Assembly: GCF_042682785.1 (NCBI RefSeq)
Contig: NZ_JBHUIB010000002.1
Coordinates: forward strand, 1 to 64,000
From: Thalassotalea_F euphylliae
GTDB taxonomy: Bacteria > Pseudomonadota > Gammaproteobacteria > Enterobacterales > Alteromonadaceae
Reading direction: 5' to 3'
Length of the DNA: 64,000 bases
In this document: in pieces, positions 25,786 through 35,020 of the stretch
Numbering within the stretch: position 1 is the stretch's first letter
Layout of the letters: every line of letters begins with the position of its first letter
Translations under genes and position numbers: made by a program
The notes under the pieces: generated by a model
Seen by the model: the letters and a program-made list of their open reading frames with translations, nothing else
The model's database searches: none
Told to the model about the DNA's origin: nothing

Positions 25786-28700
25786 ATGTCTGAAGACTTA
25801 ACGCCTGTAGAGCAACCTAAATTCATTCACTTACGCGTTCACAGCGACTTTTCAATGTGCGACGGCTTGAATAAAGTGAAACCTATAGTCGGTAAAGCGG
25901 CAGACATGAATATGCCTGCTATTGCGCTTACCGACCAAACGAACCTTTGTGGTTTAGTTAAGTATTATCATGCATGTCATGGCGCTGGCATTAAACCGAT
26001 AATAGGTTGTGATTTTTGGGTACAAAGTGAAGAGCTAGAAGACGAATTATTTCGCCTCACTATTCTTGCGTCAGACAATGACGGATATAAAAACCTAACA
26101 GAGTTAATTTCAAAAGCGTATTTACGAGGCCATGTTCAAAATAGGGCTGTACTTGATAAATTATGGATGGTTGAGCATGCAAAAGGCTTAATTATCTTAT
26201 CTGGTGGTCGTGAGGGTGACGTAGGTAAGGCGCTTTTAAAAGGAAATGATGCGTTAGTTCAGCAAAACTTAGCGTTTTATCATCAATACTTTCCTGATCG
26301 CTACTATCTTGAACTGATTCGCACAGGCAGACAAGACGAAGAAAACTATCTTCATCGCGCTGTCGCGTTATCAGGGCAAACCGGTGTGCCTGTAGTGGCG
26401 ACCAATGAAGTGGTTTTTCTGACACCTGAAGATTTTGAACCACATGAGATTCGTGTTTGTATTCATGATGGTTTCACGCTTGATGATAAGCGCCGTCCTA
26501 AGCGCTACTCAGATCAACAGTACTTGCGCTCTGAACAAGAGATGTGTGAACTGTTCTCAGATATCCCCGAAGCTCTGGCAAATTCCGTTGAAATAGCAAA
26601 ACGATGTAATGTCACCGTCACCTTAGGTGAGTATGTACTACCAGACTTTCCTACTGAAGGAATGCCGATAGAAGACTACTTAATTAAAGTGTCGGAAGAG
26701 GGGTTGCAGGAACGTCTTGAATTTTTATTTGATAAAGACGCGCCAGATTTTGAGGAAAAGCGAAAGGAATATGACGAACGACTAAAGGTTGAGCTCGACG
26801 TAATAAATACCATGGGCTTCCCTGGCTATTTCTTGATTGTTATGGAGTTTATCCAATGGAGTAAGGATAACAATATTCCAGTAGGACCTGGACGTGGTTC
26901 AGGTGCTGGCTCTTTAGTGGCTTACGCATTAAAAATTACAGACCTTGATCCTCTCGAGTATGACCTACTTTTCGAGCGCTTCCTTAACCCAGAACGTGTA
27001 TCAATGCCCGATTTTGACGTCGACTTTTGCATGGATCGTCGTGATGAGGTTATTGACCATACCGCCGAACTATATGGCCGTGATGCAGTATCACAAATTA
27101 TCACCTTCGGTACCATGGCGGCAAAAGCGGTAATTCGAGATGTTGGTCGTGTACTTGGGCACCCATATGGCTTTGTTGATCGTATCTCAAAGTTGATACC
27201 TGGCGACCCAGGCATGACATTAGCCAAGGCGTTTGATGTTGAACCTAGGCTTCCCGAAATATACGACCAAGACAGTGATGTAAAAGACCTTATCGACATG
27301 TGTCGTATCTTAGAAGGTACGACGCGAAATGCAGGTAAGCATGCCGGTGGTGTTGTTATCTCGCCGACCACCATTACGGATTTTGCGCCACTATATTGTG
27401 ACGATGAAGGTAAAAACCCTGTCACACAATTTGATAAGAACGACGTTGAAGACGCAGGTCTGGTTAAGTTTGACTTCTTAGGTTTACGCACGCTCACTAT
27501 TCTCCAGTGGGCAATTGAAATGGCCGATGAAAAGTTGCTCAAAGCAGGCAAAGAGCCAATCGACATTGCAGCCATTCCACTGGATGACAAAAAATCTTTT
27601 GATGTGCTTTTAGCATCGCAAACGACGGCGGTATTCCAGCTGGAATCGTCGGGCATGAAAGCGCTCATTGAAAAATTAAAGCCGGATTGCTTCGAAGATA
27701 TTGTCGCACTGGTAGCGCTTTTCCGTCCAGGTCCGCTTGACTCGGGCATGGTAGATAACTTTATCGAACGTAAGCACGGACGTGAGGAAGTGTCGTATCC
27801 TGACGCAACGTGGCAGCATGAATCATTGCAGCCTGTGCTAGAACCTACTTACGGTATTATTTTGTACCAAGAGCAGGTAATGCAAATTGCTCAGGTTTTG
27901 GCGGGCTACAGCCTGGGTGGCGCTGACATGCTTCGTCGTGCAATGGGTAAGAAAAAGCCAGAAGAAATGGCAAAGCAGCGTTCAACCTTTGAAAAAGGTG
28001 CTATCGATAATGGTATCGATGGTGAGCTGGCCATGAAAATCTTCGACTTGGTAGAAAAGTTCGCCGGTTATGGTTTCAACAAATCTCACTCAGCTGCTTA
28101 TGCGTTAGTTTCTTACCAAACACTTTGGATGAAAGCGCATCATCCTCAGCCATTTATGGCGGCAGTAATGTCTGCCGATATGGATAATACTGATAAAATC
28201 GTTACCCTAGTTGATGAATGCAAAAACATGGGGCTGACCCTGCTGCCGCCGGATGTGAATTCGGGCCAGTACAAGTTTACTGTTAACGAAAACAATGAAA
28301 TTGTTTACGGTATCGGTGCAGTAAAAGGGGTTGGTGAAGGGCCAATTGAAGCGATTATTGAAGCGCGAGAGCAGGGTGGTCCTTTTGCAGATTTATTCGA
28401 CTTTTGTGCGCGTGTAGATATTAAGAAAACCAATAAACGGGTACTTGAGCGACTCGTCAAATCTGGCGCGATGGATTCACTTGGCCCTAAGTTACCTGAT
28501 GGTGCGCCAAATCGAGCCGTCACCTATGCAACTTTGCCTGAAGCTATTAAAGCGGCTGAACAACACGCAAAAGCACAAGCGCTTGGGCAGGATGACCTGT
28601 TTGGCCTAATCAATGAAGAACCAGAAGACACGCGTCAGTCGTTTAAAGTTGTTCCTGAATGGCCAGAGCAAGAGTGGCTTGAAGGTGAAAAAGAAACGTT

Positions 28701-29310
28701 AGGTCTCTATTTAACGGGCCATCCAATAAACCGCTACTTACCCGAGATTAAGCATTATGCATCCAGTCGGTTGGTGGCAGTTCAGCCAACAGGTAAAGAT
28801 AAAAGTGCAACTGTCGTAGGTTTAGTCATAGGCGTTCGCGTGTTAACGAATAAACGCGGCCGTCGTTGGGCACTGGTTACGTTGGATGATAGAAGTGCGC
28901 GCATGGATGTACGTTTGTTTCCAGATGATTTTGATACCTTTCAAGAACTTCTGGTTTCTGATGCTATATTAGTCTGTAGCGGACAGGTCAGCTTTGATGA
29001 TTACTCGGGTGGATATACAATGACGGCCCGAGATATAATGACCATCGCTGATGCCAGAGAAAATCATGTGAGTTCTCTGGATCTTAACGTGGATAGTGCG
29101 CAAATCAGCGCTGATTTTATCGACAAATTTACACAAGTATTATCTCCATATAAAGATGGTACCTGTCCTGTGCGTGTGTTTTATAAACGCCCAGAAGCGC
29201 AGGCCATGCTAGAACTTGGGGTACAATGGCGGGTAACACCTGCCGACATGTTATTACACGAATTACGAATTCTGCTTGGTGATGAAAATGTCGCCTTGCA
29301 ATTTAAATAA
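25786..29310 (+). CDS. dnaE: DNA polymerase III alpha subunit
   Basis: 1174 aa, replicative polymerase of C family, DnaE1 type. An N-terminal PHP domain (HLRVHSDFSMCDG from about 14) is followed by the polymerase core with GPGRGSGAGSLVAY and PDFDVDFCMDRRDEV (catalytic Asp pair), the fingers motif around NKSHSAAYALVSYQ, and a C-terminal helix-hairpin-helix plus OB-fold. Length is close to the E. coli subunit (1160). The rnhB-dnaE gap is 21 bp. A perfect 8-bp hairpin (29314-29321 with 29326-29333) lies after the stop, without a T run. Confidence 0.97.
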   Translation: MSEDLTPVEQPKFIHLRVHSDFSMCDGLNKVKPIVGKAADMNMPAIALTDQTNLCGLVKYYHACHGAGIKPIIGCDFWVQSEELEDELFRLTILASDNDGYKNLTELISKAYLRGHVQNRAVLDKLWMVEHAKGLIILSGGREGDVGKALLKGNDALVQQNLAFYHQYFPDRYYLELIRTGRQDEENYLHRAVALSGQTGVPVVATNEVVFLTPEDFEPHEIRVCIHDGFTLDDKRRPKRYSDQQYLRSEQEMCELFSDIPEALANSVEIAKRCNVTVTLGEYVLPDFPTEGMPIEDYLIKVSEEGLQERLEFLFDKDAPDFEEKRKEYDERLKVELDVINTMGFPGYFLIVMEFIQWSKDNNIPVGPGRGSGAGSLVAYALKITDLDPLEYDLLFERFLNPERVSMPDFDVDFCMDRRDEVIDHTAELYGRDAVSQIITFGTMAAKAVIRDVGRVLGHPYGFVDRISKLIPGDPGMTLAKAFDVEPRLPEIYDQDSDVKDLIDMCRILEGTTRNAGKHAGGVVISPTTITDFAPLYCDDEGKNPVTQFDKNDVEDAGLVKFDFLGLRTLTILQWAIEMADEKLLKAGKEPIDIAAIPLDDKKSFDVLLASQTTAVFQLESSGMKALIEKLKPDCFEDIVALVALFRPGPLDSGMVDNFIERKHGREEVSYPDATWQHESLQPVLEPTYGIILYQEQVMQIAQVLAGYSLGGADMLRRAMGKKKPEEMAKQRSTFEKGAIDNGIDGELAMKIFDLVEKFAGYGFNKSHSAAYALVSYQTLWMKAHHPQPFMAAVMSADMDNTDKIVTLVDECKNMGLTLLPPDVNSGQYKFTVNENNEIVYGIGAVKGVGEGPIEAIIEAREQGGPFADLFDFCARVDIKKTNKRVLERLVKSGAMDSLGPKLPDGAPNRAVTYATLPEAIKAAEQHAKAQALGQDDLFGLINEEPEDTRQSFKVVPEWPEQEWLEGEKETLGLYLTGHPINRYLPEIKHYASSRLVAVQPTGKDKSATVVGLVIGVRVLTNKRGRRWALVTLDDRSARMDVRLFPDDFDTFQELLVSDAILVCSGQVSFDDYSGGYTMTARDIMTIADARENHVSSLDLNVDSAQISADFIDKFTQVLSPYKDGTCPVRVFYKRPEAQAMLELGVQWRVTPADMLLHELRILLGDENVALQFK

Positions 29311-29359
29311 TAACAATTAGCACCAGCTAATTGACGACAGGTTAGGTAGACACAAGAAT

Positions 29360-30316
29360 ATGTCATTAAATTTTTTAGATTTCGAGCAGCCTATCGCCGA
29401 ATTGGAAGCGAAAATTGAAGAGTTGCAACTGGTAAATAATGGCCAAGAACTAAACTTGGATCTAGAAGAACAGATTGCCCAGTTACGCGAAAAAAACAAA
29501 GAGCTGACGGAAAAGATCTATGGCGATCTAGACCCATGGCAAACAGCCCGTGTAGCGCGTCATCCGCAACGTCCTTACACACAAGATTATGTTAGCCGTA
29601 TCTTTACCGATTTTGATGAGTTAGCAGGTGACCGCGCATATGCCGACGACAAGGCGATTGTTGGTGGTACTGCTCGTTTAGACGGTGTTCCGGTGATGAT
29701 TATTGGTCATCAAAAAGGACGTTCAACATCAGAAAAAGTAAAGCGTAACTTTGGTATGCCTCGTCCAGAAGGTTACCGCAAAGCATTGCGCTTAATGGAA
29801 ATGGCAGAACGCTTTAATATGCCGATTATTACCTTTATTGACACGCCTGGTGCCTACCCAGGTGTTGGTGCGGAAGAGCGCGGTCAAAGTGAAGCAATTG
29901 CACGCAACCTAAAAGTCATGTCTCGTCTAACGGTACCAATCGTCTGTACTGTTATTGGTGAAGGTGGTTCTGGTGGTGCACTTGCTATTGGTGTCGGTGA
30001 CCGTGTTAACATGCTTAAGTACTCAACTTACTCGGTAATTTCGCCAGAGGGTTGTGCATCAATCTTATGGAAAACAGCAGAGAAAGCATCGACAGCTGCT
30101 GAAGCTATGGGCATTACTGCACAGCGCATTAAAGAGCTAGAGCTGATTGATAATATCATCGAAGAGCCAATGGGCGGCGCTCATCGTGATATGGACGAAA
30201 TGGCGGCGTTGTTGAAACAAGCGATCAAGTCTGATCTGGACGGACTTAGCAATTTATCGCAAGAAGAGTTGATTGAAAAACGCTATCAGCGTTTAATGTC
30301 ATTCGGTTATTGTTAA
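29360..30316 (+). CDS. accA: Acetyl-CoA carboxylase carboxyltransferase subunit alpha
   Basis: 318 aa. An N-terminal coiled helix (about 8-50) is followed by a crotonase-like carboxyltransferase fold with GHQKGRSTSEKVKRNFGMP, FIDTPGAYPGVGAEERGQSEA and GEGGSGGALAIGVGD. With AccD it moves the carboxyl group from biotin to acetyl-CoA, giving malonyl-CoA. Length is standard (319 in E. coli). It is followed directly by a terminator that runs into the tilS start. Confidence 0.97.
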   Translation: MSLNFLDFEQPIAELEAKIEELQLVNNGQELNLDLEEQIAQLREKNKELTEKIYGDLDPWQTARVARHPQRPYTQDYVSRIFTDFDELAGDRAYADDKAIVGGTARLDGVPVMIIGHQKGRSTSEKVKRNFGMPRPEGYRKALRLMEMAERFNMPIITFIDTPGAYPGVGAEERGQSEAIARNLKVMSRLTVPIVCTVIGEGGSGGALAIGVGDRVNMLKYSTYSVISPEGCASILWKTAEKASTAAEAMGITAQRIKELELIDNIIEEPMGGAHRDMDEMAALLKQAIKSDLDGLSNLSQEELIEKRYQRLMSFGYC

Positions 30317-30323
30317 TCAAAGG

Positions 30324-30345
30324 GCGGCCGAAAGGCCGCTTTTTT
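30324..30345 (+). terminator. Rho-independent terminator after accA, abutting tilS
   Basis: Stem GCGGCC/GGCCGC (30324-30329 and 30334-30339) closed by a GAAA tetraloop and followed by six T residues. The T run ends three bases before the tilS ATG, so the hairpin also covers the position where a tilS ribosome-binding site would be. Confidence 0.8.
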
Positions 30346-30347
30346 GT

Positions 30348-31703
30348 ATGAAGTCTGTCAAACAGCTAATTATTGCGCTTTCCAACGAATTCAAATCCTA
30401 TCCTATCGTCATCGCCTACAGTGGTGGTGTTGACTCGCAAGTGTTGCTACATACATTCGCGGAACTCAAAGCGAATATATTAAAAGACCGAGAAATAACG
30501 GTTTGTCATTGTCATCACGGGTTAAGCGAAGATGCAAATGAATGGGCGGAGTTTGCAAGTGAGCAATGTGAAAAGCATGACTTGCCACTGAAGCTTGAAT
30601 ATTTGCAGTTAGATTTATTCAAAGGCTCTGGTATTGAGGCGGAAGCGAGAGAGCAACGTTATCATGCACTTCAACAAGTTTATGCAAAGCCTTCGCTTAT
30701 CTTTACTGGCCATCATCAAGACGATCAAACAGAAACGTTTTTATTAGCATTAAAGCGCGGGGCTGGCGCAAAAGGGCTCTCAGGGATGAAATTAAAATCT
30801 ACGCTTGAGCCGCACATTATTTGCCGCCCCATGCTAAACACGTCGCGCAAAGAGATTGAAACGTTTGCCAGTGAAAAATCGATGCAATGGGTTGAAGATG
30901 AATCTAACCTAAATTCCGCGTTTGACCGCAACTTTCTGCGTAATGAAATTATTCCGCAGCTGACCCAACGTTGGCCTGCATTTAACAGCACCGTTAGTCG
31001 CAGCACACATTTGTTAGCGGAAGGGCAGGCAATCATTGAAGAAGTCGCCACGGCAGATTACAAAAGCGCGTTGACCGATAACGGCAGCTTAGCGATGCCA
31101 AGTCTATGGTCGCTGAGCCATGCACGGTTTAACAATGTCATCCGTTATGCTTTGCAGCGTATGGGTGGGGAAATGCCGAGCTTGGCCCAATTACAGCAGC
31201 TATATGATCAATTATCGGCAGAAAACGATCGCCAACCGTCTTGTAAACTGGGCAGTTTTGTCGGTCGTCGTTATCGAGAGCAATTGTATTTAACGGCTAA
31301 CTTTTCGCCACTTGATGAATTTGAGGGCACAATCGATTTACCTGAAGAGGGAACATCAAGTGAGTTGGTATTGCCTGATGGCCTTGGTTCACTGGTTCTT
31401 TCTAGTGCATCAAGTAAAAGTGCTGAAGAGAGCAACGTGCTGGCGTTTTCGTTGGATGAGGGTATAGAGTCGCTGGGAATTCGCTTTTCACACGATAACC
31501 CAACAGTACTGCCGGATTATCGACGTCACTCTCGCCCGCTGAAAAAGGTTTTGCAAGAATTAGACATTCCACCTTGGCAGCGAGTCCGTCTGCCAATGTT
31601 GTTTAACAATAGCGAATTGGTGTTGGTTGCAAACCAGTTTGTATGTCAGCCTTATTTGCCAGCAACTCATCGCAACAAATATGTACTTTACTGGCGAGAG
31701 TAA
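30348..31703 (+). CDS. tilS: tRNA(Ile)-lysidine synthase
   Basis: 451 aa. The N-terminal PP-loop ATPase has SGGVDS (25-30), CHCHHGL and GHHQDDQTET motifs. A middle linker and two C-terminal domains follow (the last about 365-451, with RRHSRPLKKVLQELDIPPWQR). It converts C34 of tRNA-Ile2 to lysidine so that AUA is read. The ATG lies at the end of the accA terminator and has no free Shine-Dalgarno; the only purine run (GAAAGG) is in the hairpin. Either the hairpin regulates it or a downstream start is used, but the PP-loop sits so close to the N-terminus that the annotated start is preferred. Confidence 0.94.
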   Translation: MKSVKQLIIALSNEFKSYPIVIAYSGGVDSQVLLHTFAELKANILKDREITVCHCHHGLSEDANEWAEFASEQCEKHDLPLKLEYLQLDLFKGSGIEAEAREQRYHALQQVYAKPSLIFTGHHQDDQTETFLLALKRGAGAKGLSGMKLKSTLEPHIICRPMLNTSRKEIETFASEKSMQWVEDESNLNSAFDRNFLRNEIIPQLTQRWPAFNSTVSRSTHLLAEGQAIIEEVATADYKSALTDNGSLAMPSLWSLSHARFNNVIRYALQRMGGEMPSLAQLQQLYDQLSAENDRQPSCKLGSFVGRRYREQLYLTANFSPLDEFEGTIDLPEEGTSSELVLPDGLGSLVLSSASSKSAEESNVLAFSLDEGIESLGIRFSHDNPTVLPDYRRHSRPLKKVLQELDIPPWQRVRLPMLFNNSELVLVANQFVCQPYLPATHRNKYVLYWRE

Positions 31704-31770
31704 AATTATTTACGTTACAATCACACAACTATAGATTTAAAACAAAAACAACAAGCTAGTCGGAGCGTTC

Positions 31771-32952
31771 ATGAACCTTGTATTGAAACTCATTGCCGGT
31801 ATTGTTGGTGGTATGTTGGTTGGCCTATATGGCCCTGACTTTATCATTCAACTGTTATTCACGGCGCAAACTCTTATTGGTCAACTGATCAAGTTTACTA
31901 TTCCTTTAATTATCCTTTTTTACATCGCCAGTGGTATCGCTTCATTGCCTCAAGGCTCGGGTTCGTTGCTTGGAAAAACAGTAGGCTTGGCTTATGGCTC
32001 AACCATCGTCGCAGGCACATTAGCCTTTATTGTGGCGAGCACTATATTACCTAGTTTAGTGTCAGGTAATGCGTTAGAAGCTGCGGCAGAAACTGAAAAG
32101 TTAAAAGGCTTTTTAGATATCAGTATTCCTCCGTTGTTTGAGGTGATGACTGCGTTAGCGCTTGCCTTTATTTTGGGTATTGGTATTAGTGCTATTAACG
32201 CGAAGAATCTGCGTAAAGGCATTAACGAAGCGCGTGACATTGTAGAAGTGCTGCTTGGTAAAGTGATTATTCCTGCACTACCGGTATATATTGCAGGTGT
32301 GTTTGCTGAAATGACGGTTGATGGCACTGTTTTCTCAACACTACAAACATTTGGTGTTGTATTAGTTATGGCTATTGTTATGCACTGGGCGTGGATAATG
32401 GTGCTTTATGTTGGTAGTGGTATTGCGATGGGCAAATCTCCACTTACTTTATTAAAGAACATGCTGCCTGCTTACTTTACTGCGTTAGGTACAATGTCGA
32501 GCGCGGCAACTATTCCAGTGTCTCTTCGTGCAACTAAGTCGAACAACGTGCGCGACGGTATTGCAAACTTCACAGTTCCGTTATGTGCGTCAATCCACTT
32601 AAGCGGTTCAACAATTACCATTGTGACCTGTGCTACGGCGGTTATGTTACTAACACCGGAGCTAAGCCTTCCTGGTATTGGCGGCATGATGGGCTTTATC
32701 TTTATGCTTGGTGTCGTCATGATTGCTGCGCCGGGTGCACCAGGCGGTGCGGTAATGTCAGCATTAGGCTTGTTAACCAGCATGCTTGGCTTTAATGAGG
32801 CTGCGGTAGCATTGATGATTGCGTTATATCTCGCGCAGGACAGCTTTGGTACAGCCTGTAATGTAACCGGTGATGGCGCCATTGCACTTTGGGTTGATAA
32901 GTTTGCAGGTGATCAAAACTTGGCGCTTGCAGGTGAACCAGAAAAGTCATAG
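31771..32952 (+). CDS. Dicarboxylate/amino acid:cation symporter (DAACS family)
   Basis: 393 aa with about eight transmembrane segments and two hairpin regions. The C-terminal part holds the family's substrate/sodium region: APGAPGGAVMSALGL and AQDSFGTACNVTGDGAIALW, matching the Asp-x-x-x-Thr-x-x-Asn-x-x-Gly-Asp pattern of GltP/DctA-type carriers. It should import a dicarboxylate or amino acid with sodium or protons. Substrate cannot be set from sequence here. It is monocistronic, with its own terminator. It is somewhat shorter at the N-terminus than GltP (about 430). Confidence 0.88.
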   Translation: MNLVLKLIAGIVGGMLVGLYGPDFIIQLLFTAQTLIGQLIKFTIPLIILFYIASGIASLPQGSGSLLGKTVGLAYGSTIVAGTLAFIVASTILPSLVSGNALEAAAETEKLKGFLDISIPPLFEVMTALALAFILGIGISAINAKNLRKGINEARDIVEVLLGKVIIPALPVYIAGVFAEMTVDGTVFSTLQTFGVVLVMAIVMHWAWIMVLYVGSGIAMGKSPLTLLKNMLPAYFTALGTMSSAATIPVSLRATKSNNVRDGIANFTVPLCASIHLSGSTITIVTCATAVMLLTPELSLPGIGGMMGFIFMLGVVMIAAPGAPGGAVMSALGLLTSMLGFNEAAVALMIALYLAQDSFGTACNVTGDGAIALWVDKFAGDQNLALAGEPEKS

Positions 32953-32979
32953 TGGGTTAATTTATAAGCGAATTGAGAA

Positions 32980-33002
32980 GGGCGGTTTTACCGCCCTTTT
33001 TT
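32980..33002 (+). terminator. Rho-independent terminator after the DAACS symporter
   Basis: Stem GGGCGGT/ACCGCCC (32980-32986 and 32990-32996) with a TTT loop, followed by six T residues. Confidence 0.88.
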
Positions 33003-33090
33003 GATCAAACTGTTTCTTAATTCATACACTTGTTAACAGTTGGTTGATGCTTTTTTGTCTAGACTGACCTTGTAACATCGGGAGGCAGTT

Positions 33091-33630
33091 ATGAACTCAG
33101 TAAATATGCAGCAATCAACAGTATCTCAATACGCTAACAATGTGCACAATCAACGCAAAGTGCGTGCGATAAATGAAGGTCCATCAATACAGCCAGTACC
33201 TAGCGAACCATCATTTAAGGATATCTACGACCAGCTATCTATTGAACAGCAACACTACTTAAAGCGTGATGTAAACGACGCGGTCGACGCACAAAAGCAA
33301 GAAGCGGCGAACAAAGTGCATACGGCATGGGAAATGGATGTGGCGCGTGCGCAGTACAATCAGCAAAAAAGTTCAATGGAAGCTTATATGAATTCGGCAG
33401 GTGTTGGCGATGACGACGACAGTTCAAGCGGTTCCATTACGCTGTCGTACCTTGACTACCAACAAGACTCGCTCAGTTTCAAAACAGACTTGTTAAAAAT
33501 GAAGCAAGACCGTGATGAAGAGTCGATTGTTGAAAGCTTAATGGCGCAAGCAAAAGATCAAACAAAGCAAATGCAAGCTTACCAACAGCAACTCTACACA
33601 ACCGGAGAAATGATCAACGTGAACGCCTAA
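33091..33630 (+). CDS. Uncharacterised Gln-rich helical protein
   Basis: 179 aa, no signal peptide or membrane segment. It is rich in glutamine, serine and acidic residues, with a DDDDSSSGS linker (about 108-116) between two helical, probably coiled-coil, parts. The start ATG at 33091 has GGGAGGCAG ahead of it, a strong ribosome site. It is transcribed alone and followed by a strong hairpin. I do not recognise the family; the good ribosome site, codon use and terminator support a real gene. No function is proposed. Confidence 0.62.
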   Translation: MNSVNMQQSTVSQYANNVHNQRKVRAINEGPSIQPVPSEPSFKDIYDQLSIEQQHYLKRDVNDAVDAQKQEAANKVHTAWEMDVARAQYNQQKSSMEAYMNSAGVGDDDDSSSGSITLSYLDYQQDSLSFKTDLLKMKQDRDEESIVESLMAQAKDQTKQMQAYQQQLYTTGEMINVNA

Positions 33631-33678
33631 GTTAACGAGATCAGCGGTTTCGTTATTGAATCATCGTATACGATTGTA

Positions 33679-33718
33679 AAGCCCTGCCTTTCCTCCCAAG
33701 GCAGGGCTTATTTATTTT
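33679..33718. terminator. Convergent terminator hairpin
   Basis: Perfect 12-bp stem (33679-33690 pairing with 33698-33709), 7-nt loop, followed on the plus strand by a TA-rich T tract. It ends the Gln-rich protein gene. The stop of the opposite binding-protein gene lies inside its right arm, so it may also limit that transcript, although the minus-strand tail is weak. Confidence 0.75.
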
Positions 33719-34829
33719 CATCACTATTTACTTCAACAGGGCCATCTACCGTCACTTTGTTCATCAACGGAGGAAGAGGAGCGACACGCGCATTTTCTCT
33801 GTAATCAATAGTTAGGTCGCCCAAGTTAAACCTTCTTGTGCGAGCTACATTCAAGAATTTTTCTTGCGTGATAGGCTGTGGGGTGTTTGCTAATATCGCT
33901 GTGAATAAAGCTGCGTTTAAATATCCTTCCAATGATTCATGACTAACATGCGATTTGCTGGCGTCTTCACGGTATTGCTTAACTATCGTAAGCGGTGAAC
34001 GCAAAGGGTCGGGCATTACTGTGGTGATATACACATCGTCAAAGCTTTCCAAGTGCTTAGCAAGCGTTTCCGGCGCCGCAAACGACAACATAGCAACAGG
34101 GGCGGTAATTTCGTTCTGTCGAAGTGTATTTACTAGCTTGGCTATTGGTTGATATGTACCCACACAAAAAACGACATCTGGCTTACTTGCTGTTATGTCT
34201 TCTAACGCTTTGGCGATATCATCAGTGTTACGTCGGTACCTAGCTTCCGCTATTTGATGAACATTATTGGCTTTAAGCGCATTGATGTAGCCCTGACTCG
34301 CCTGAATTCCAAACGCATCAGCTTGAATAAACAGAGCGACGCGTTGTATTTTCTGTGTTTTTAAAAAGTGCTGAACTTGCAATTCCGCTTCTTCATAGTA
34401 GCTACTGCGTAAATTGATAATGTTGCTTATCACAGGCGAGCGTAAAAATTCAGCGCCTGTATATGGGGTCATAAAAGGGACTTTATGGCGCTGAATTAGC
34501 GGAAGAATAGCTTCTGAAGTGGGTGTGCCCACATAGCTAAAAAGGGCAAAAAGTTCTTCATCATTAAGTAATTTTCGCGTATTTACAATGGTGCGGCTTG
34601 GCTCGTATCCATCATCTAAGGTAACCAAAGTTATTGGATTTTTTTTGCCTGCAACCGATTGGTTATAACGCGAAAAGTAGAGTTCTGCACCATGTCTTAT
34701 TTCGTCACCCAATGCTTTTGTTGGGCCAGAAAACGGGGCAGACATACCTAGCTTAATTGTTTGTGAATAAGCGAAGTGAGGAAAAAGATGTAGGCCAATT
34801 AGGCAAAAAATAAGTGATAGACGACGCAA
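33708..34829 (-). CDS. Periplasmic binding protein, Leu/Ile/Val-type (Peripla_BP_6)
   Basis: 373 aa with a signal peptide (cleavage after AYS-Q, about 22) and then the type I periplasmic-binding fold: IKLGMSAPFSGPTKALGDEIRHGAELYF at the N-terminus, TLDDGYEPSRTIVNTRKLL, and the second lobe from about 140. The family binds amino acids or related small molecules for ABC importers or sensory proteins. No permease or ATPase gene is adjacent, so it may feed a distant transporter or a receptor. It is divergent from astB. Confidence 0.78.
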   Translation of the reverse strand: MRRLSLIFCLIGLHLFPHFAYSQTIKLGMSAPFSGPTKALGDEIRHGAELYFSRYNQSVAGKKNPITLVTLDDGYEPSRTIVNTRKLLNDEELFALFSYVGTPTSEAILPLIQRHKVPFMTPYTGAEFLRSPVISNIINLRSSYYEEAELQVQHFLKTQKIQRVALFIQADAFGIQASQGYINALKANNVHQIAEARYRRNTDDIAKALEDITASKPDVVFCVGTYQPIAKLVNTLRQNEITAPVAMLSFAAPETLAKHLESFDDVYITTVMPDPLRSPLTIVKQYREDASKSHVSHESLEGYLNAALFTAILANTPQPITQEKFLNVARTRRFNLGDLTIDYRENARVAPLPPLMNKVTVDGPVEVNSDENK

Positions 34830-35020
34830 TACTAACTCTTTGAAAAGTGCCTTTGCCTTTGTTTATACAGAACTTTTATATACCTGTCACGCAACAATAT
34901 ACGAAAGAGCGTGGACTTTATATTTGTCATATTTATCAATCATTCGTATTCACGCGACTTTACTGTTATCTCGTTCATAATTAGGTAAACTAGCGCCTAA
35001 CATTTAAGGTGAGCATTTCA

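Noticed and set aside
34900..35000. Possible ArgR box upstream of astB
   Set aside because: Only a single ATTCA half-site is seen; the TGAAT partner at the right spacing is missing.
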